NCBI GenBank assembly: GCA_016789405.1
Contig: JAEUPQ010000019.1
Location: forward strand, 62,001 to 126,000
Direction of reading: 5' to 3'
Length of the DNA stretch: 64,000 nucleotides
Source of the DNA: Lysobacteraceae bacterium
Lineage (GTDB): Bacteria > Pseudomonadota > Gammaproteobacteria > Xanthomonadales > Xanthomonadaceae
Shown here piece after piece: positions 18,580 to 30,469 of the stretch. Within the stretch, counting starts at the first letter, position 1. Every line of letters starts with the position of its first letter. Made by a program: the position numbers and the translations under genes. The notes beneath the pieces are model-generated. The model did not search any database, was not told the origin of the DNA, and worked only from the letters and a program-made list of their open reading frames with translations.

Positions 18580-18636
18580 GCCTAACGTTGGAGTTAAGCG
18601 GAGCCGTTAGGCATCCACTTGAACGAGTTGTTAGGC
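18580..18636 (-). repeat. Intact attC site of the HEAT-like cassette
   Basis: The best-preserved site: R'' GCCTAAC (18636-18630) and R' GTTAGGC (18586-18580) are perfectly complementary. Inside, L'' GTTCAAG pairs with L' CTTAAC with one extrahelical base in L'', the feature that sets attC orientation and shows the array reads leftward. Total 57 bp. It overlaps the 3' end of the upstream gene. Confidence 0.9.
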
Positions 18637-18968
18637 AACTGCCACCCTAAGAATTGCCCAACATCATCTGCCGCAGACACTGCTTGGCCCCGGACAAAAG
18701 CTGAGGAATCTGTGAGGGCTGCCTGGATGATGGGTTTGGCCTCCGCGGTGAGCTGCCCGAAGCGGCGAGCCAAGTGCCCGAAGCCTAGAATGGCATTGCC
18801 TCTTACATTTTCATCGGGATGGGTAGCCAAGCTGAGGCAATAGCTCTGCGCCCACCCAAGATCTGCTTCATGCAGGGCTACGGCCACCAAAACTTGGGGC
18901 AGCTCACCGGTACTATTTTGAGCCCAAGCCGACAGAGCACTTTCTTGAGTTATCACAGCACTTACCAT
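18594..18968 (-). CDS. Cassette-encoded HEAT-repeat-like protein
   Basis: 124 aa. Helical repeats are visible (GWAQSYCLSLATHPDENVRGNAILGFGHLARRF, then AKPIIQAALTDSSAFVRGQAVSAADDVGQFLGW), with the NVRGNAILGFGHLA and FVRGQAVSAADDV pattern of HEAT/armadillo-type scaffolds. These usually mediate protein-protein contacts. The last dozen residues (NNSFKWMPNGSA) are encoded by the attC itself, a mark of cassette genes. ATG 18968 is taken as start because it lies ten bases past the core GTTGGGC (18985-18979); a GTG further upstream (19028) is possible but lies beyond that core. Confidence 0.78.
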   Translation of the reverse strand: MVSAVITQESALSAWAQNSTGELPQVLVAVALHEADLGWAQSYCLSLATHPDENVRGNAILGFGHLARRFGQLTAEAKPIIQAALTDSSAFVRGQAVSAADDVGQFLGWQLPNNSFKWMPNGSA

Positions 18969-18985
18969 TGCTGAAGTTGCCCAAC

Positions 18986-19511
18986 TACGATTAGACCCCA
19001 ACCCGGGGCATAACACCGAGGCTGCCACAGGCTTTCCGCGTGGTCAATCGAGGAAACCCTTTAAAAGCAACGAGATCCGGATACACACCCGCGCGACGAG
19101 CGAGGCGCAACGCCTGGATAGGCGGCGCGCGCATCCCGGTCTGCCTTATCACGGCGAACATGCCTTGATATTGGCTCGGCGCATGTGCACGCGCCCACAT
19201 GACGACCAGGCTGCAGAATGACCGCTGTTGGCCTCGTCCTCGCCGCGTGTCGAGGCAATGGAAGCGTGCTTGGCCGGGATATCCAACCCGGCGCTTTTCA
19301 GCGCTCGCATGTATTTATCGGACAAGTCATGGATCGCGAATTCGCGGCGACGAGCCTGTCAGAGGATGCAGTCGCGTCGCCAGGGCGCTCTGATTGCGAT
19401 TGCAACATCACCACGGCGATGAACCATGATCGACATCGACTATTGACGCCGCGCCATCGATGGGGTGGTGGGCTGTAAGCCCGCCCTACGACGACGAGTC
19501 GATCCGAACAC
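18986..19511. other. Intergenic region between glmU and the cassette array
   Basis: No convincing gene. This is where attI and the integrase would be expected, but no integrase is present. Minus-strand sequence 19040-18979 (from GCCTGTGGC to GTTGGGC) could be a badly decayed attC or attI; pairing is poor. A REP-like palindrome sits at 19467-19490, just downstream of glmU. Short frames exist but none has consistent codon bias. Confidence 0.55.
19467..19490. repeat. REP-like palindrome downstream of glmU
   Basis: GGTGGGC-tgtaa-GCCCGCC followed by CTACG. It is one of four copies in this window of a GTAGGGyGGGC / GCCCrCCCTAC element (others at 23988, 24058 and 26451). It lies 22 bp past the glmU stop and may end or protect that transcript. 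Confidence 0.7.
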
Positions 19512-20885
19512 TCACGTCTTCGGCTTCTTCACCGGCCGCTTCCAGCCATCGACGGTGATCTGCTTCGCGCGGGCGACGGTGAGCTTGCCCGGCGCTGCGT
19601 CCTTGTTGATCACTGAGCCGGCGGCGATCGTCGCGCCTTCGCCGATGGCGACCGGTGCCACCAGCGCGCTGTTGGAGCCGATGAAGGCACCATCGCCGAT
19701 CGTGGTCGTGGACTTGTTCGCGCCGTCGTAATTGCAGGTGATGGTGCCCGCGCCGACGTTGACGCCCGAGCCGATCACCGCGTCGCCGAGGTAGGTCAGG
19801 TGGTTGGCCTTGCTGCCGGTGCCGAGCGTGGCGTTCTTGGTCTCGACGAAATTGCCGACATGCACGCCATCGGCGAGCACAGTGCCGGGGCGCAGGCGCG
19901 CGAATGGGCCGATGTGCACGGCGCCTTCGGTCTTCGCGCCTTCCAGGTCGCAGTGCGCGCGCACTTCGGTGCCAGCAGCGAGTTCGACATCCTTCAGCCG
20001 GCAGAACGGGCCGATGCGCACATTGTCGCCGAGCACCACGCGGCCTTCGAACACGACATTGGCATTGATCTCGACATCACGGCCGACGATGACCTCGCCG
20101 CGCACGTCGACGCGATGCACATCGACGAAGCGCGCGCCATCGACGCAGAGTTTGCGCACGACGCGCAGCTGGAACGCACGTTCGAGCTGTGCGAGCTGCC
20201 ACGGATCGTTGGCGCCTTCGGTTTCCTGCGGGTCCTCGGCAATGACGATTTCTGCCGGGGTGAATTCGTGCGCGGCGGCGGCGAACACGTCGGTGAGGTA
20301 GTACTCGCCCTGCGCGTTGTCGTTCTTCAGGCCCGCGAGCCAGCGCTTCAGCGCGGCGGCCTGCGCGACGATCACGCCGGTGTAGACCAGGTGGATGCGG
20401 CGCTGCTCTTCGTCGGCATCCTTTTCCTCGACGATGGCCGCGACATGGCCCTGCGCGTCGCGCACCACGCGACCATAGCCGAACGGATTCTCCATCTCGG
20501 TGGTGAGCCCGACCAGCGGCGCATCGATCGCGAGCATCTGCCGCAGCGTCGCGGCGCGGTTCAGCGGTGCGTCGCCATAGAGCACGATCACGCGCGCATC
20601 GTCGGGCACGCCGTCCATCGCCTGCTGCACGGCATGTCCCGTGCCCTTGCGCTCGGTCTGCTCGGCCCAGTGCAGGTCGGGCTGGTCGGCGAACGCGGCG
20701 CGCACCTGATCACCGCCATGGCCGTACACCACGTGGATGCCTTCGGGCGTCAGCTGGCGCGCGGTGGCGATGACATGGCCGAGCATCGGCACGCCGGCGA
20801 CCTTCTGCAGCACCTTGGGCAAGGCGGACTTCATGCGCTTGCCCTCGCCTGCGGCGAGGACGACGACGTGGAGGGACGCGGCCAT
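19512..20885 (-). CDS. glmU: Bifunctional GlcNAc-1-P uridylyltransferase / glucosamine-1-P acetyltransferase
   Basis: 457 aa, normal GlmU length. It catalyses the last two steps to UDP-GlcNAc, feeding peptidoglycan and LPS. The N-terminal uridylyltransferase has the signature [18 protein letters not shown] and a GTGHAV and YGDAPL active site. The C-terminal half is a left-handed beta-helix of hexapeptide repeats ([49 protein letters not shown]). The start ATG 20885 is preceded by a weak ribosome site. It lies about 2.7 kb beyond the atp operon on the same strand, a linkage seen in many gammaproteobacteria. Confidence 0.98.
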   Translation of the reverse strand: MAASLHVVVLAAGEGKRMKSALPKVLQKVAGVPMLGHVIATARQLTPEGIHVVYGHGGDQVRAAFADQPDLHWAEQTERKGTGHAVQQAMDGVPDDARVIVLYGDAPLNRAATLRQMLAIDAPLVGLTTEMENPFGYGRVVRDAQGHVAAIVEEKDADEEQRRIHLVYTGVIVAQAAALKRWLAGLKNDNAQGEYYLTDVFAAAAHEFTPAEIVIAEDPQETEGANDPWQLAQLERAFQLRVVRKLCVDGARFVDVHRVDVRGEVIVGRDVEINANVVFEGRVVLGDNVRIGPFCRLKDVELAAGTEVRAHCDLEGAKTEGAVHIGPFARLRPGTVLADGVHVGNFVETKNATLGTGSKANHLTYLGDAVIGSGVNVGAGTITCNYDGANKSTTTIGDGAFIGSNSALVAPVAIGEGATIAAGSVINKDAAPGKLTVARAKQITVDGWKRPVKKPKT

Positions 20886-20974
20886 GGGAACTCCTGAACG
20901 TTGATCCGGGCATTCTACCGATGCCGCCCGGCCCGGCTGCTACGATGCCTGCGCCTCCGCCTCCCCTGGTCTGC

Positions 20975-23020
20975 ATGGAAGTCGCCACCGACGCCCGTCC
21001 GCCGTCGCCATTCGCTCGTCCCGGCCCGCTGCTGGCCCTGGCAGGCGTGCTGGCGACTGCCGTCGGCCTTGTCGTGAATGACGTCTGGCGCGAACTCCCG
21101 GTCGAACGCGTCCTGTTGTCGCTGGTCCTTGCGGCGATTGTCTGGCTCATCGCGTGGCCGTTGCGCCGCTGGCGGCATTGCAGCGCGGCGACCGCCTTCG
21201 CCCTGGTCTGGCTGCTGGCGCTCATCGCCTACTCCGGGCCGATGCCCGTGCTTGCCGTCGCTTTGCTCGGCACCACATCGTGGGTCATCGGCGATGCCCT
21301 GCTGCCCGGAAAACCAGCCGGTCGCCACGCGATGGCCACCGTGCTCGGTCTGATCCTCATCGGTATGCTCGCCGGATGGACGCTGACCTGGCCGATGCAC
21401 CACCCGGCTGTCTGGGCAGTGCTGTTGCTCTTGCCGATCGCACTACGTCGACGGTCGCTGGTCGGCGCCGCACGGGAGGCATCGGCTCGATGGCGCGAGG
21501 CCGTCGGCGCCTCTCCACGCGCCGCTGCCTGGGCGGTGATGGTGCTTGGCGTGGCCTCCGTGGCCTGCTGGATCCCCACGCTGCAGTCCGACGATCTCGG
21601 CTACCACCTCAACCTGCCGATGCAGCTGATGCAACACGGGCGTTACATGCCCGCGGCCGAGTACCAGGTCTGGTCCTACGCACCCTGGGCCGGCGATGCC
21701 CTGCACGGGATCGCGTTCGTGCTGGGGCGACAGGACGCGCACGGCGCCTTGAATGCGCTGTGGCTGGTGCTGATCGCCGCACTGGTGGGCGGACCGGTTG
21801 CGGTGGCGATGCGCGCCACTGCGCTCGAACGCTGGCTCGCGGTCGCGATGTTCGCCACCTTCCCGCCATTGGCGTGGATGGCGGCAGGCATGCAGACCGA
21901 GCTGGCCTCCACCGCAGTGCTGCTTGCGCTGGTGGCGTTGATCCTCGCCGCACCCGTCGATTTGCGTGTGCCCCGCGGTCTCTTCGCTGGCACGATCCTG
22001 GTCGCCGGCCTGTTCGCACTGAAGCTGGTGCATGGCGTCGCGGCACTGCCCCTCCTGCTGTACGCGCTGTGGCGTCATCGCGCCTGGATTCCCTGGCGCT
22101 GGCTGCCGCTCGCATTCGCGTCCACGGTTGCGCTGTCAATCTCGAGCCACGTGCATGCGTGGCTCGCGACCGGCAACCCGCTGCTGCCGATGTTCAACCA
22201 GGTGTTCGGCTCCCCGTATTTTCCGCGCGAACAGTTCCACGATCCGCGCTGGCACGCGGGCTTCGGCCCGGACATCCTCTGGCGCATCACGTTCGACACC
22301 GCGCGCTATGTCGAAGGCTGGCCGGGCGGGCTCGGCTTCGGCCTGATCCTGCTGGCTGGCCTCTGGCTGCTGCGCATCGTTCGTCCCGCGCACGGCGGGC
22401 TGTTCCTTGCCGTCACCGCCTGTGTGCTGTTGCCACTGCTGCCGATGCAGTACGCGCGCTATGCATGGCCGGGCATGATCCTGCTGCTGTCGCTGCTGTG
22501 CTTCGGCGCCGAAGCCACGCTGGGCCGCCGCGTCGCCGTCTGGCTGTTCGCCGGGGCCTGCGCGCTCAATCTCGCGTACCAGGCGAACGCGAGCTGGCTC
22601 CATCACGCCGCGGTGGTGAAGCGCACGATCCGCAGTGGCGCATCGCACGATGCGGTCGTCGGCGAATACATCCCCGAGCGCGTGCTGTTCCGGCGTATCC
22701 CGGATGACGATGCACGCCCGGTACTCGCCGTGGATCCCGCACGCAACGTCGTGGCCGAGCTCGCCGGGCGAGGACGCACCACCTCACCGCACGATCCTTC
22801 GCTGGCAGCCGACGCGGCGTCGGCCGATCGCGATGCCAGCGGCGCTGCTTGGGCAGCACTGCTCGCACGCGAAGACGTCGGCTGGGCATTGGTGAACCGG
22901 AAGACGGCATCGCCCGCCATCGATGCGGGACTGCGTCGCGCAGGCGCGCGGCGCGTCCAGGTGCTCCACGAGATCGAGCTGTGGGAACTGCCGCGTCGTG
23001 ATCGGAGTGCTGCCAGATGA
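20975..23020 (+). CDS. Multi-pass membrane protein, glycosyltransferase GT-C-like
   Basis: 681 aa from ATG 20975 (ATGs at 20945 and 20921 are also in frame). About a dozen or more hydrophobic helices precede a hydrophilic C-terminal domain (about 540-681). After the first helices comes CWIPTLQSDDLGYHLNLPMQLMQHGRYMPA, with the acidic residues in an early extracytoplasmic loop that typify GT-C enzymes using lipid-linked sugars. This suggests transfer of a sugar to an envelope glycan; donor and acceptor are unknown. The gene overlaps a GtrA-family gene by four bases (ATGA), and GtrA proteins flip lipid-linked sugars, which supports the role. Confidence 0.75.
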   Translation: MEVATDARPPSPFARPGPLLALAGVLATAVGLVVNDVWRELPVERVLLSLVLAAIVWLIAWPLRRWRHCSAATAFALVWLLALIAYSGPMPVLAVALLGTTSWVIGDALLPGKPAGRHAMATVLGLILIGMLAGWTLTWPMHHPAVWAVLLLLPIALRRRSLVGAAREASARWREAVGASPRAAAWAVMVLGVASVACWIPTLQSDDLGYHLNLPMQLMQHGRYMPAAEYQVWSYAPWAGDALHGIAFVLGRQDAHGALNALWLVLIAALVGGPVAVAMRATALERWLAVAMFATFPPLAWMAAGMQTELASTAVLLALVALILAAPVDLRVPRGLFAGTILVAGLFALKLVHGVAALPLLLYALWRHRAWIPWRWLPLAFASTVALSISSHVHAWLATGNPLLPMFNQVFGSPYFPREQFHDPRWHAGFGPDILWRITFDTARYVEGWPGGLGFGLILLAGLWLLRIVRPAHGGLFLAVTACVLLPLLPMQYARYAWPGMILLLSLLCFGAEATLGRRVAVWLFAGACALNLAYQANASWLHHAAVVKRTIRSGASHDAVVGEYIPERVLFRRIPDDDARPVLAVDPARNVVAELAGRGRTTSPHDPSLAADAASADRDASGAAWAALLAREDVGWALVNRKTASPAIDAGLRRAGARRVQVLHEIELWELPRRDRSAAR

Positions 23021-23400
23021 GCCTGCCTCGCCAGGGCGGACACTACCTGCTGATCGGCGGCGTGCAATGGCTCGTCGACTGGGGCGTGATGGTGTTGCTC
23101 AGTCATCTCGGCCTGCCGGTGGAAGCCGCGAACATCTGCGGCCGCATCAGCGGTGCGAGCCTCGGCTTCTGGCTCAACGGCCGCATCACCTTCGCCGGCA
23201 GCGACACCCGCATCGGCGGCACGCAGCTGCGACGCTTCGTCACCATGTGGCTGTGCACGACCACGGTCAGCACGCTCGCATTGGGCCACATCGACGATGT
23301 CTTCGGCCTGCAGTGGGCCTGGCTGGCGAAGCCGCTGGTCGAACTGAGCCTCGGCGTGATCGGCTTCCTGCTGTCGCGGCACTGGGTCTACAAGGCATGA
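23017..23400 (+). CDS. GtrA family membrane protein
   Basis: 127 aa with four predicted helices (YLLIGGVQWLVDWGVMVLLSHL; a second around ISGASLGFWLN; MWLCTTTVSTLALG; LVELSLGVIGFLLSRHWVY), matching the GtrA/DPMS family. GtrA is thought to move undecaprenyl-phosphate-linked glucose across the inner membrane for O-antigen or teichoic-acid decoration. The conserved FWLNGRITFAG and SRHWVYKA segments are present. The start overlaps the stop of the upstream GT-C-like gene, so translation is coupled. A terminator hairpin follows directly after the stop. Confidence 0.88.
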   Translation: MSLPRQGGHYLLIGGVQWLVDWGVMVLLSHLGLPVEAANICGRISGASLGFWLNGRITFAGSDTRIGGTQLRRFVTMWLCTTTVSTLALGHIDDVFGLQWAWLAKPLVELSLGVIGFLLSRHWVYKA

Positions 23401-23425
23401 GGTGCGGTTCACCGCACCGGCTTTT
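23401..23425 (+). terminator. Rho-independent terminator after gtrA-like gene
   Basis: Stem GGTGCGG / CCGCACC with loop TTCA, followed by GGCTTTT. It starts at the base after the stop codon. Confidence 0.75.
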
Positions 23426-23481
23426 CATCCGACAGGCATAAAGCGCTGCGGTGTACCGCACCCTGTTGCGAGATGCAGTCG

Positions 23482-23519
23482 AAAAACGAAAAAACGAAAA
23501 ACGCCGGCTTGCGCCGGTG
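23482..23519 (-). terminator. Terminator of the atp operon
   Basis: On the minus strand a CCGGC-GCAA-GCCGG hairpin is followed by a long T-rich tract (TTTTTCGTTTTTTCGTTTTT). It begins about 30 bp past the atpC stop, a strong rho-independent signal for leftward transcription. Confidence 0.85.
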
Positions 23520-23550
23520 TCTTCGTATGTCGCGGATGCGAGATGAAACC

Positions 23551-23973
23551 TCAGTGCTTGAGGTTCTTGCGCAGGCGCTCCAGCGCGCTCAGCTGGGCGA
23601 GGCTCATCGCCAGCTGCGCCTGGGCTTCCTCGGCGCTCATCTTCGGATCCTTGTGCGCCAGGGCGCGCTTGGCTTCTTCCATCGCCGCGCGGACGGCCGC
23701 TTCGTCGATGTCGTTCGCACGCACCGCGGTGTCGGCCAGCACGGTCACGACCTGCGGCTGCACTTCGAGGATGCCGCCGGAGATCGCGAAGTCGAGCACT
23801 TCGCCGTTCGGCTGGGTCACGACGACCTTGCCGGGCTTCAGGCGGGTGATCAGCGGCGCGTGGCGCGGCGCGATGCCGAGCTCGCCTTCTTCGCCGGTGG
23901 CGACGACCAGCGTGGCTTCGCCATGGAAGATCTCGGCTTCGGCGCTGACGATGTCGCAACGGATGGTGGCCAT
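23551..23973 (-). CDS. atpC: F1 ATP synthase epsilon subunit
   Basis: 140 aa, normal size. The N-terminal beta-sandwich ([45 protein letters not shown]) and C-terminal helical pair ([35 protein letters not shown]) are intact. Epsilon joins gamma to the c-ring and can inhibit ATP hydrolysis. It is the last gene of the operon; the 114-bp gap from atpD holds two inverted REP-like palindromes, and a terminator follows. Confidence 0.97.
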   Translation of the reverse strand: MATIRCDIVSAEAEIFHGEATLVVATGEEGELGIAPRHAPLITRLKPGKVVVTQPNGEVLDFAISGGILEVQPQVVTVLADTAVRANDIDEAAVRAAMEEAKRALAHKDPKMSAEEAQAQLAMSLAQLSALERLRKNLKH

Positions 23974-23987
23974 GGGTATCGATTCCT

Positions 23988-24010
23988 GTAGGGCGGGCTT
24001 CGGCCCGCCG
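23988..24010. repeat. REP-like palindrome, atpD-atpC gap, copy 1
   Basis: GTAGGGCGGGCttcgGCCCGCCG, stem of 7 bp with a TTCG tetraloop. Orientation is opposite to the copy at 24058, so the pair forms a doublet like bacterial BIMEs. Confidence 0.75.
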
Positions 24011-24057
24011 CTCTACTCGCAACCCCGGACGCGCATGCGCATCCGGGATCTCGCAAT

Positions 24058-24080
24058 GGTGGGCCCGAGGCCCACCCTAC
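24058..24080. repeat. REP-like palindrome, atpD-atpC gap, copy 2
   Basis: GGTGGGC-ccgag-GCCCACC followed by CTAC. It is the inverted partner of the copy at 23988; between them lies a further palindromic stretch around GCGCATGCGC (24031-24040). Confidence 0.75.
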
Positions 24081-24087
24081 GCGCGGC

Positions 24088-25575
<1,488 letters not shown>

Positions 25576-26439
25576 TCAGACCGCGGCCGCGCCGCCGACG
25601 ATTTCGGAGATTTCCTGGGTGATCGCGGCCTGGCGCGCCTTGTTGTAGACGAGGTTCAGCGTGCCGATCAGCTTGGTCGCGTTGTCGCTGGCGGCCTTCA
25701 TCGCCACCATGCGCGCCGCGTGCTCGGAGGCCACGTTCTCCATCACGGCCTGGTACACGAGCGACTCGATGTAGCGGGTCAGCACGTGCTCCAGCACGGC
25801 CTGCGCGCTCGGCTCGTAGATGTAGTCCCAGTCGTGTTCGGCGACCGCGGTTTCCGACGGCGGCAGCGGCAGCAGCTGGTCGAACGCCGCGCGCTGGGTC
25901 ATCGTGTTCACGAAGTCGTTGTAGACGAGGAAGACCTTGTCCACGCTGCCGGCGGTGTAGGCATCCAGCATGACCTTGATCACGCCGATCAGCTGGTCGA
26001 CGCGCGGGGTGTCGCCCAGGTGCGTGACCGAAGCGAGCATGCCGACCTTGATGCGACGGAAGAACACCGTGGCCTTCTGGCCGATGGTGACCACGTCGAC
26101 TTCGACGCCCTTCGCCTGCCAGTCGCGGATCTCGACGAGCAGCTTGCGGAACAGGTTGTTGTTCAGGCCACCGGCAAGGCCGCGGTCGGACGAGACGATC
26201 ACGTAGCCGATGCGCTTGATCTCCTTGCGTTCCTCCAGGTACGGATGGTGGAACTCGGAGTTCGCCTGGGCCAGGTGGCCCACGACCTGCTTCATCGCAC
26301 GCGCATACGGACGCGAGGCCTTCATGCGGTCCTGCGCCTTGCGTATCTTGGAAGCCGAGACCATTTCGAGCGCGCGCGTCACCTTGCGGGTGTTCTGCAC
26401 CGACTTGATCTTGGTTTTGATTTCTCTGCCGCCTGCCAT
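25576..26439 (-). CDS. atpG: F1 ATP synthase gamma subunit
   Basis: 287 aa. The N-terminal coiled-coil helix ([34 protein letters not shown]) and the C-terminal one ([17 protein letters not shown]) form the rotor shaft. [19 protein letters not shown] matches the central Rossmann-like domain. The start ATG 26439 (MAGGREIK) is the family start; an upstream ATG would read through the REP-like palindrome at 26451. Confidence 0.97.
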   Translation of the reverse strand: MAGGREIKTKIKSVQNTRKVTRALEMVSASKIRKAQDRMKASRPYARAMKQVVGHLAQANSEFHHPYLEERKEIKRIGYVIVSSDRGLAGGLNNNLFRKLLVEIRDWQAKGVEVDVVTIGQKATVFFRRIKVGMLASVTHLGDTPRVDQLIGVIKVMLDAYTAGSVDKVFLVYNDFVNTMTQRAAFDQLLPLPPSETAVAEHDWDYIYEPSAQAVLEHVLTRYIESLVYQAVMENVASEHAARMVAMKAASDNATKLIGTLNLVYNKARQAAITQEISEIVGGAAAV

Positions 26440-26450
26440 CTCTTTCTTCC

Positions 26451-26475
26451 CGTAGGGTGGGCCTGGGCCCACCGT
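26451..26475. repeat. REP-like palindrome, atpA-atpG gap
   Basis: CGTAGGGTGGGCctgGGCCCACCGTCG, third copy associated with the atp operon. It lies just upstream of atpG, so it may protect the 5' part of the mRNA or adjust subunit ratios. Confidence 0.75.
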
Positions 26476-26513
26476 CGTGAGGTCACACGCTCATCGGCCA
26501 GTCGATGTCGCAA

Positions 26514-26533
26514 GGGTGCGCGAGGGCGCACCC
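26514..26533. repeat. Hairpin downstream of atpA
   Basis: Perfect 8-bp stem GGGTGCGC / GCGCACCC with a GAGG loop, eight bases past the atpA stop. With the adjacent REP-like element it makes the atpA-atpG gap strongly structured. Confidence 0.6.
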
Positions 26534-26540
26534 CGGGACG

Positions 26541-28091
<1,551 letters not shown>

Positions 28092-28142
28092 GGTTGTTTC
28101 CTGGTTTGAAAGCGGACCGCGGCCCGCCTCTTCAAGTGTGTG

Positions 28143-28670
28143 TTATTGCGCCAGCGCGGTTTGCAGCCGGGCGAGCTTGCTGCGCAGCGAGCCGTCGATC
28201 ACCACGTCGCCGGCGTCGATCACCGCGCCGCCGATCAGGCTCTCGTCGACCGCCGTCTGCAGCTCGACCTCGCGACCGAAGCGGCGCTTGAGCGCAGCCT
28301 TGATGCCGTCGAGTTCCGATGCCTGCAGCGCGGTGGCGGAAGTGATCTTCGCCTTGACGATGCGTTCGGCGTCGGCGCGCAGTTCCTCGAACAGGCCTGC
28401 GATTTCCGGCAGCAGCGGCAGGCGGCGGTTGTCCGCCAGCAGCGCGAGGAAATCGCCGAACACGTCGGAGGACTGCTCCGGCGACAGCAGCGCGACGGCA
28501 TCGGCGCGACCCAGATGCGGGTGGCCGAGCAGTGCCTGCACGCGCGGATCGGCGGCGACGCGCGCCGCGAAGGCGAGCGCGTCGGACCACTGCGCGGCGG
28601 CATTGGCATCGCGCGCGATCGCGTAGGCGGCGCGGGCGTAGGGGCGTGCGAGAGTGAGGGCCTGGCTCAT
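28143..28670 (-). CDS. atpH: F1 ATP synthase delta subunit
   Basis: 175 aa. The N-terminal helical bundle (TLARPYARAAYAIARDANAAAQWSDALAFAARV) and the C-terminal GGAVIDAGDVVIDGSLRSKLARLQ motif mark the delta/OSCP family, which links the peripheral stalk to F1. Reading order and spacing to atpF (13 bp) and atpA (51 bp) fit the standard operon. Confidence 0.96.
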   Translation of the reverse strand: MSQALTLARPYARAAYAIARDANAAAQWSDALAFAARVAADPRVQALLGHPHLGRADAVALLSPEQSSDVFGDFLALLADNRRLPLLPEIAGLFEELRADAERIVKAKITSATALQASELDGIKAALKRRFGREVELQTAVDESLIGGAVIDAGDVVIDGSLRSKLARLQTALAQ

Positions 28671-28683
28671 CGGTGGTATCCCG

Positions 28684-29154
28684 TCAGAGCTGGGCGGCGA
28701 GGTCGTCGATCAGCGCCTTGTGGGCGTTGGCGTCGATTTCGCGCTTCAGCAGCTTCTCGGCACCGGACACGGCCAGGGCGGACACCTGCTTGCGCAGGTC
28801 TTCCTTGGCACGGTTGGCGGCGGCGGCGATCTCGGCCTCGGCCAGCGACTTCTGCCGGTTGGCTTCCGCCACGGCTTCGTTCTTGGCGTGGTCGATGATC
28901 TGGTTCGCGCGCTGGTGGGCCTGTTCGATGATCTCGTTGGCCTTGCTGCGGGCGAGCTTCAGCTCTTCGTTGACCTTCTCTTCCGCCTGCTGCAACAGCG
29001 CCTGGCTGTTGTCGGCGGCGGCAAGGCCTTCGGCGATCTTCTGCTGGCGCTCTTCGATGGCCTTGAGCAGCGGCGGCCAGATCTTGGTCGCGATGATCCA
29101 GATCAGACCGGCGAACGCGAGCGCCTGGGCGAATAGGGTGAGACCGATATTCAT
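28684..29154 (-). CDS. atpF: F0 ATP synthase b subunit
   Basis: 156 aa. One N-terminal membrane helix ([24 protein letters not shown]) followed by a long charged coiled coil rich in Ala, Glu, Gln and Lys, the peripheral stalk. Length equals the usual proteobacterial b subunit, which works as a homodimer. Confidence 0.97.
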   Translation of the reverse strand: MNIGLTLFAQALAFAGLIWIIATKIWPPLLKAIEERQQKIAEGLAAADNSQALLQQAEEKVNEELKLARSKANEIIEQAHQRANQIIDHAKNEAVAEANRQKSLAEAEIAAAANRAKEDLRKQVSALAVSGAEKLLKREIDANAHKALIDDLAAQL

Positions 29155-29264
29155 GGATGTAGCTCTGCCTGAGGTGACGGGAAAGGGCGCCAGGAGGCGC
29201 CCGTCCTTTCAGCCACGACGCGGCACGGACGGGCCGTGCGCGTCGTCGATCCGTTGAGACTGGA

Positions 29265-29582
<318 letters not shown>

Positions 29583-29634
29583 TTAAGGGTGGAAGGGTGA
29601 GACGAAATGAAGTGGGGTCTGCAGGAAGCGGCGC

Positions 29635-30438
29635 TTAGTGCGCATCTTCCGAAAGGCTGAAATACACGATCGACAGCATCATGAAGATGAAGGCCTGCAG
29701 CGGGATCACCAGCAGGTGGAACAGCATCCAGCCGAGGCCGAACGCACCGCCTGCGAGGGCGCCCAGGATGCCGGCACCGCCGAGCACCCAGATGAGCAGG
29801 AAGACGATTTCGCCGCCGAACATGTTGCCGAACAGTCGCATGGCCAGCGACACCGGCTTGCTCAGCCACTCGACGGTGTTGAGCAGGAGGTTGAAGGGCA
29901 TCATCCACTTGCCGAACGGTGCGGTCAGGAACTCGTGGGTGAAACCGCCGAGGCCCTTCGCGCGGAAGGCGAAGAAGAGCATCAGGAAGAAGACGCTGAT
30001 GGACATGCCGAGCGTGGCGTTGACATCGGCGGTCGGCACGGGCTTCCAGTACGGCACGCCCATGGCTTCCAGCGGAAGGGCGATGAAGTCTGCCGGGATC
30101 ATCTTCAGCAGGTTCATCATGAGGATCCAGAAGAACAGCGTGATCGCGATCGGCGTCACCAGCTTGCTGGAACCGTGGTAGGTGTCGCGGACCTGCTTGT
30201 CGACGAACTCGAGCATGATCTCGACGAAGGCCTGCCACTTGCCGGGAACGCCGGCGGTGGCCTTTCGGGTACCGGCCCAGAACGCAAAGACGATCACCAG
30301 CCCTAGCGTCACCGAGGTGATCAGGGTGTCGACATGCAGCGTCCAGAAGCTCCCCTCGCCGACCGAAGCCGTGAGGTTCTGCAGATGGTGCTGGATGTAA
30401 CTCGTGGGAGTGAGTTCGTGGTGCTCGCCCGCCGCCAT
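29635..30438 (-). CDS. atpB: F0 ATP synthase a subunit
   Basis: 267 aa. Several membrane helices including the conserved helix with the essential arginine in MAMRLFGNMFGGEIVFLL, which releases protons from the c-ring. The N-terminal MAAGEHHELTPTSYIQHHLQNL is the typical start, fixing ATG 30438. It follows atpI by 31 bp. Confidence 0.96.
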   Translation of the reverse strand: MAAGEHHELTPTSYIQHHLQNLTASVGEGSFWTLHVDTLITSVTLGLVIVFAFWAGTRKATAGVPGKWQAFVEIMLEFVDKQVRDTYHGSSKLVTPIAITLFFWILMMNLLKMIPADFIALPLEAMGVPYWKPVPTADVNATLGMSISVFFLMLFFAFRAKGLGGFTHEFLTAPFGKWMMPFNLLLNTVEWLSKPVSLAMRLFGNMFGGEIVFLLIWVLGGAGILGALAGGAFGLGWMLFHLLVIPLQAFIFMMLSIVYFSLSEDAH

Positions 30439-30469
30439 AGGTACAGACCTTTCAAGTTGAATTGGGGTT

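Larger units (their letters stand above)
17140..18985 (-). mobile_element. Integron gene-cassette array without integrase (CALIN)
   Basis: Four leftward genes, each followed at its 3' end by an attC-like site ending in a GTTRRRY-type core: sites at 17199-17266, 17698-17757, 18166-18225 and 18580-18636, plus a degenerate tandem site at 17140-17198 and a lone core GTTGGGC at 18979-18985. Genes start within 3-25 bp of the preceding core, typical of cassettes. Base composition is lower in GC than the flanks. No tyrosine recombinase with the integron-specific signature was found in any frame between 16539 and 19512. Confidence 0.85.

Noticed and set aside
19180-19360. Minus-strand frame with HDL motif, possible integrase remnant
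   Set aside because: Only a single short motif; no R-H-R-Y catalytic set or box II pattern, so an integrase call is unsupported.
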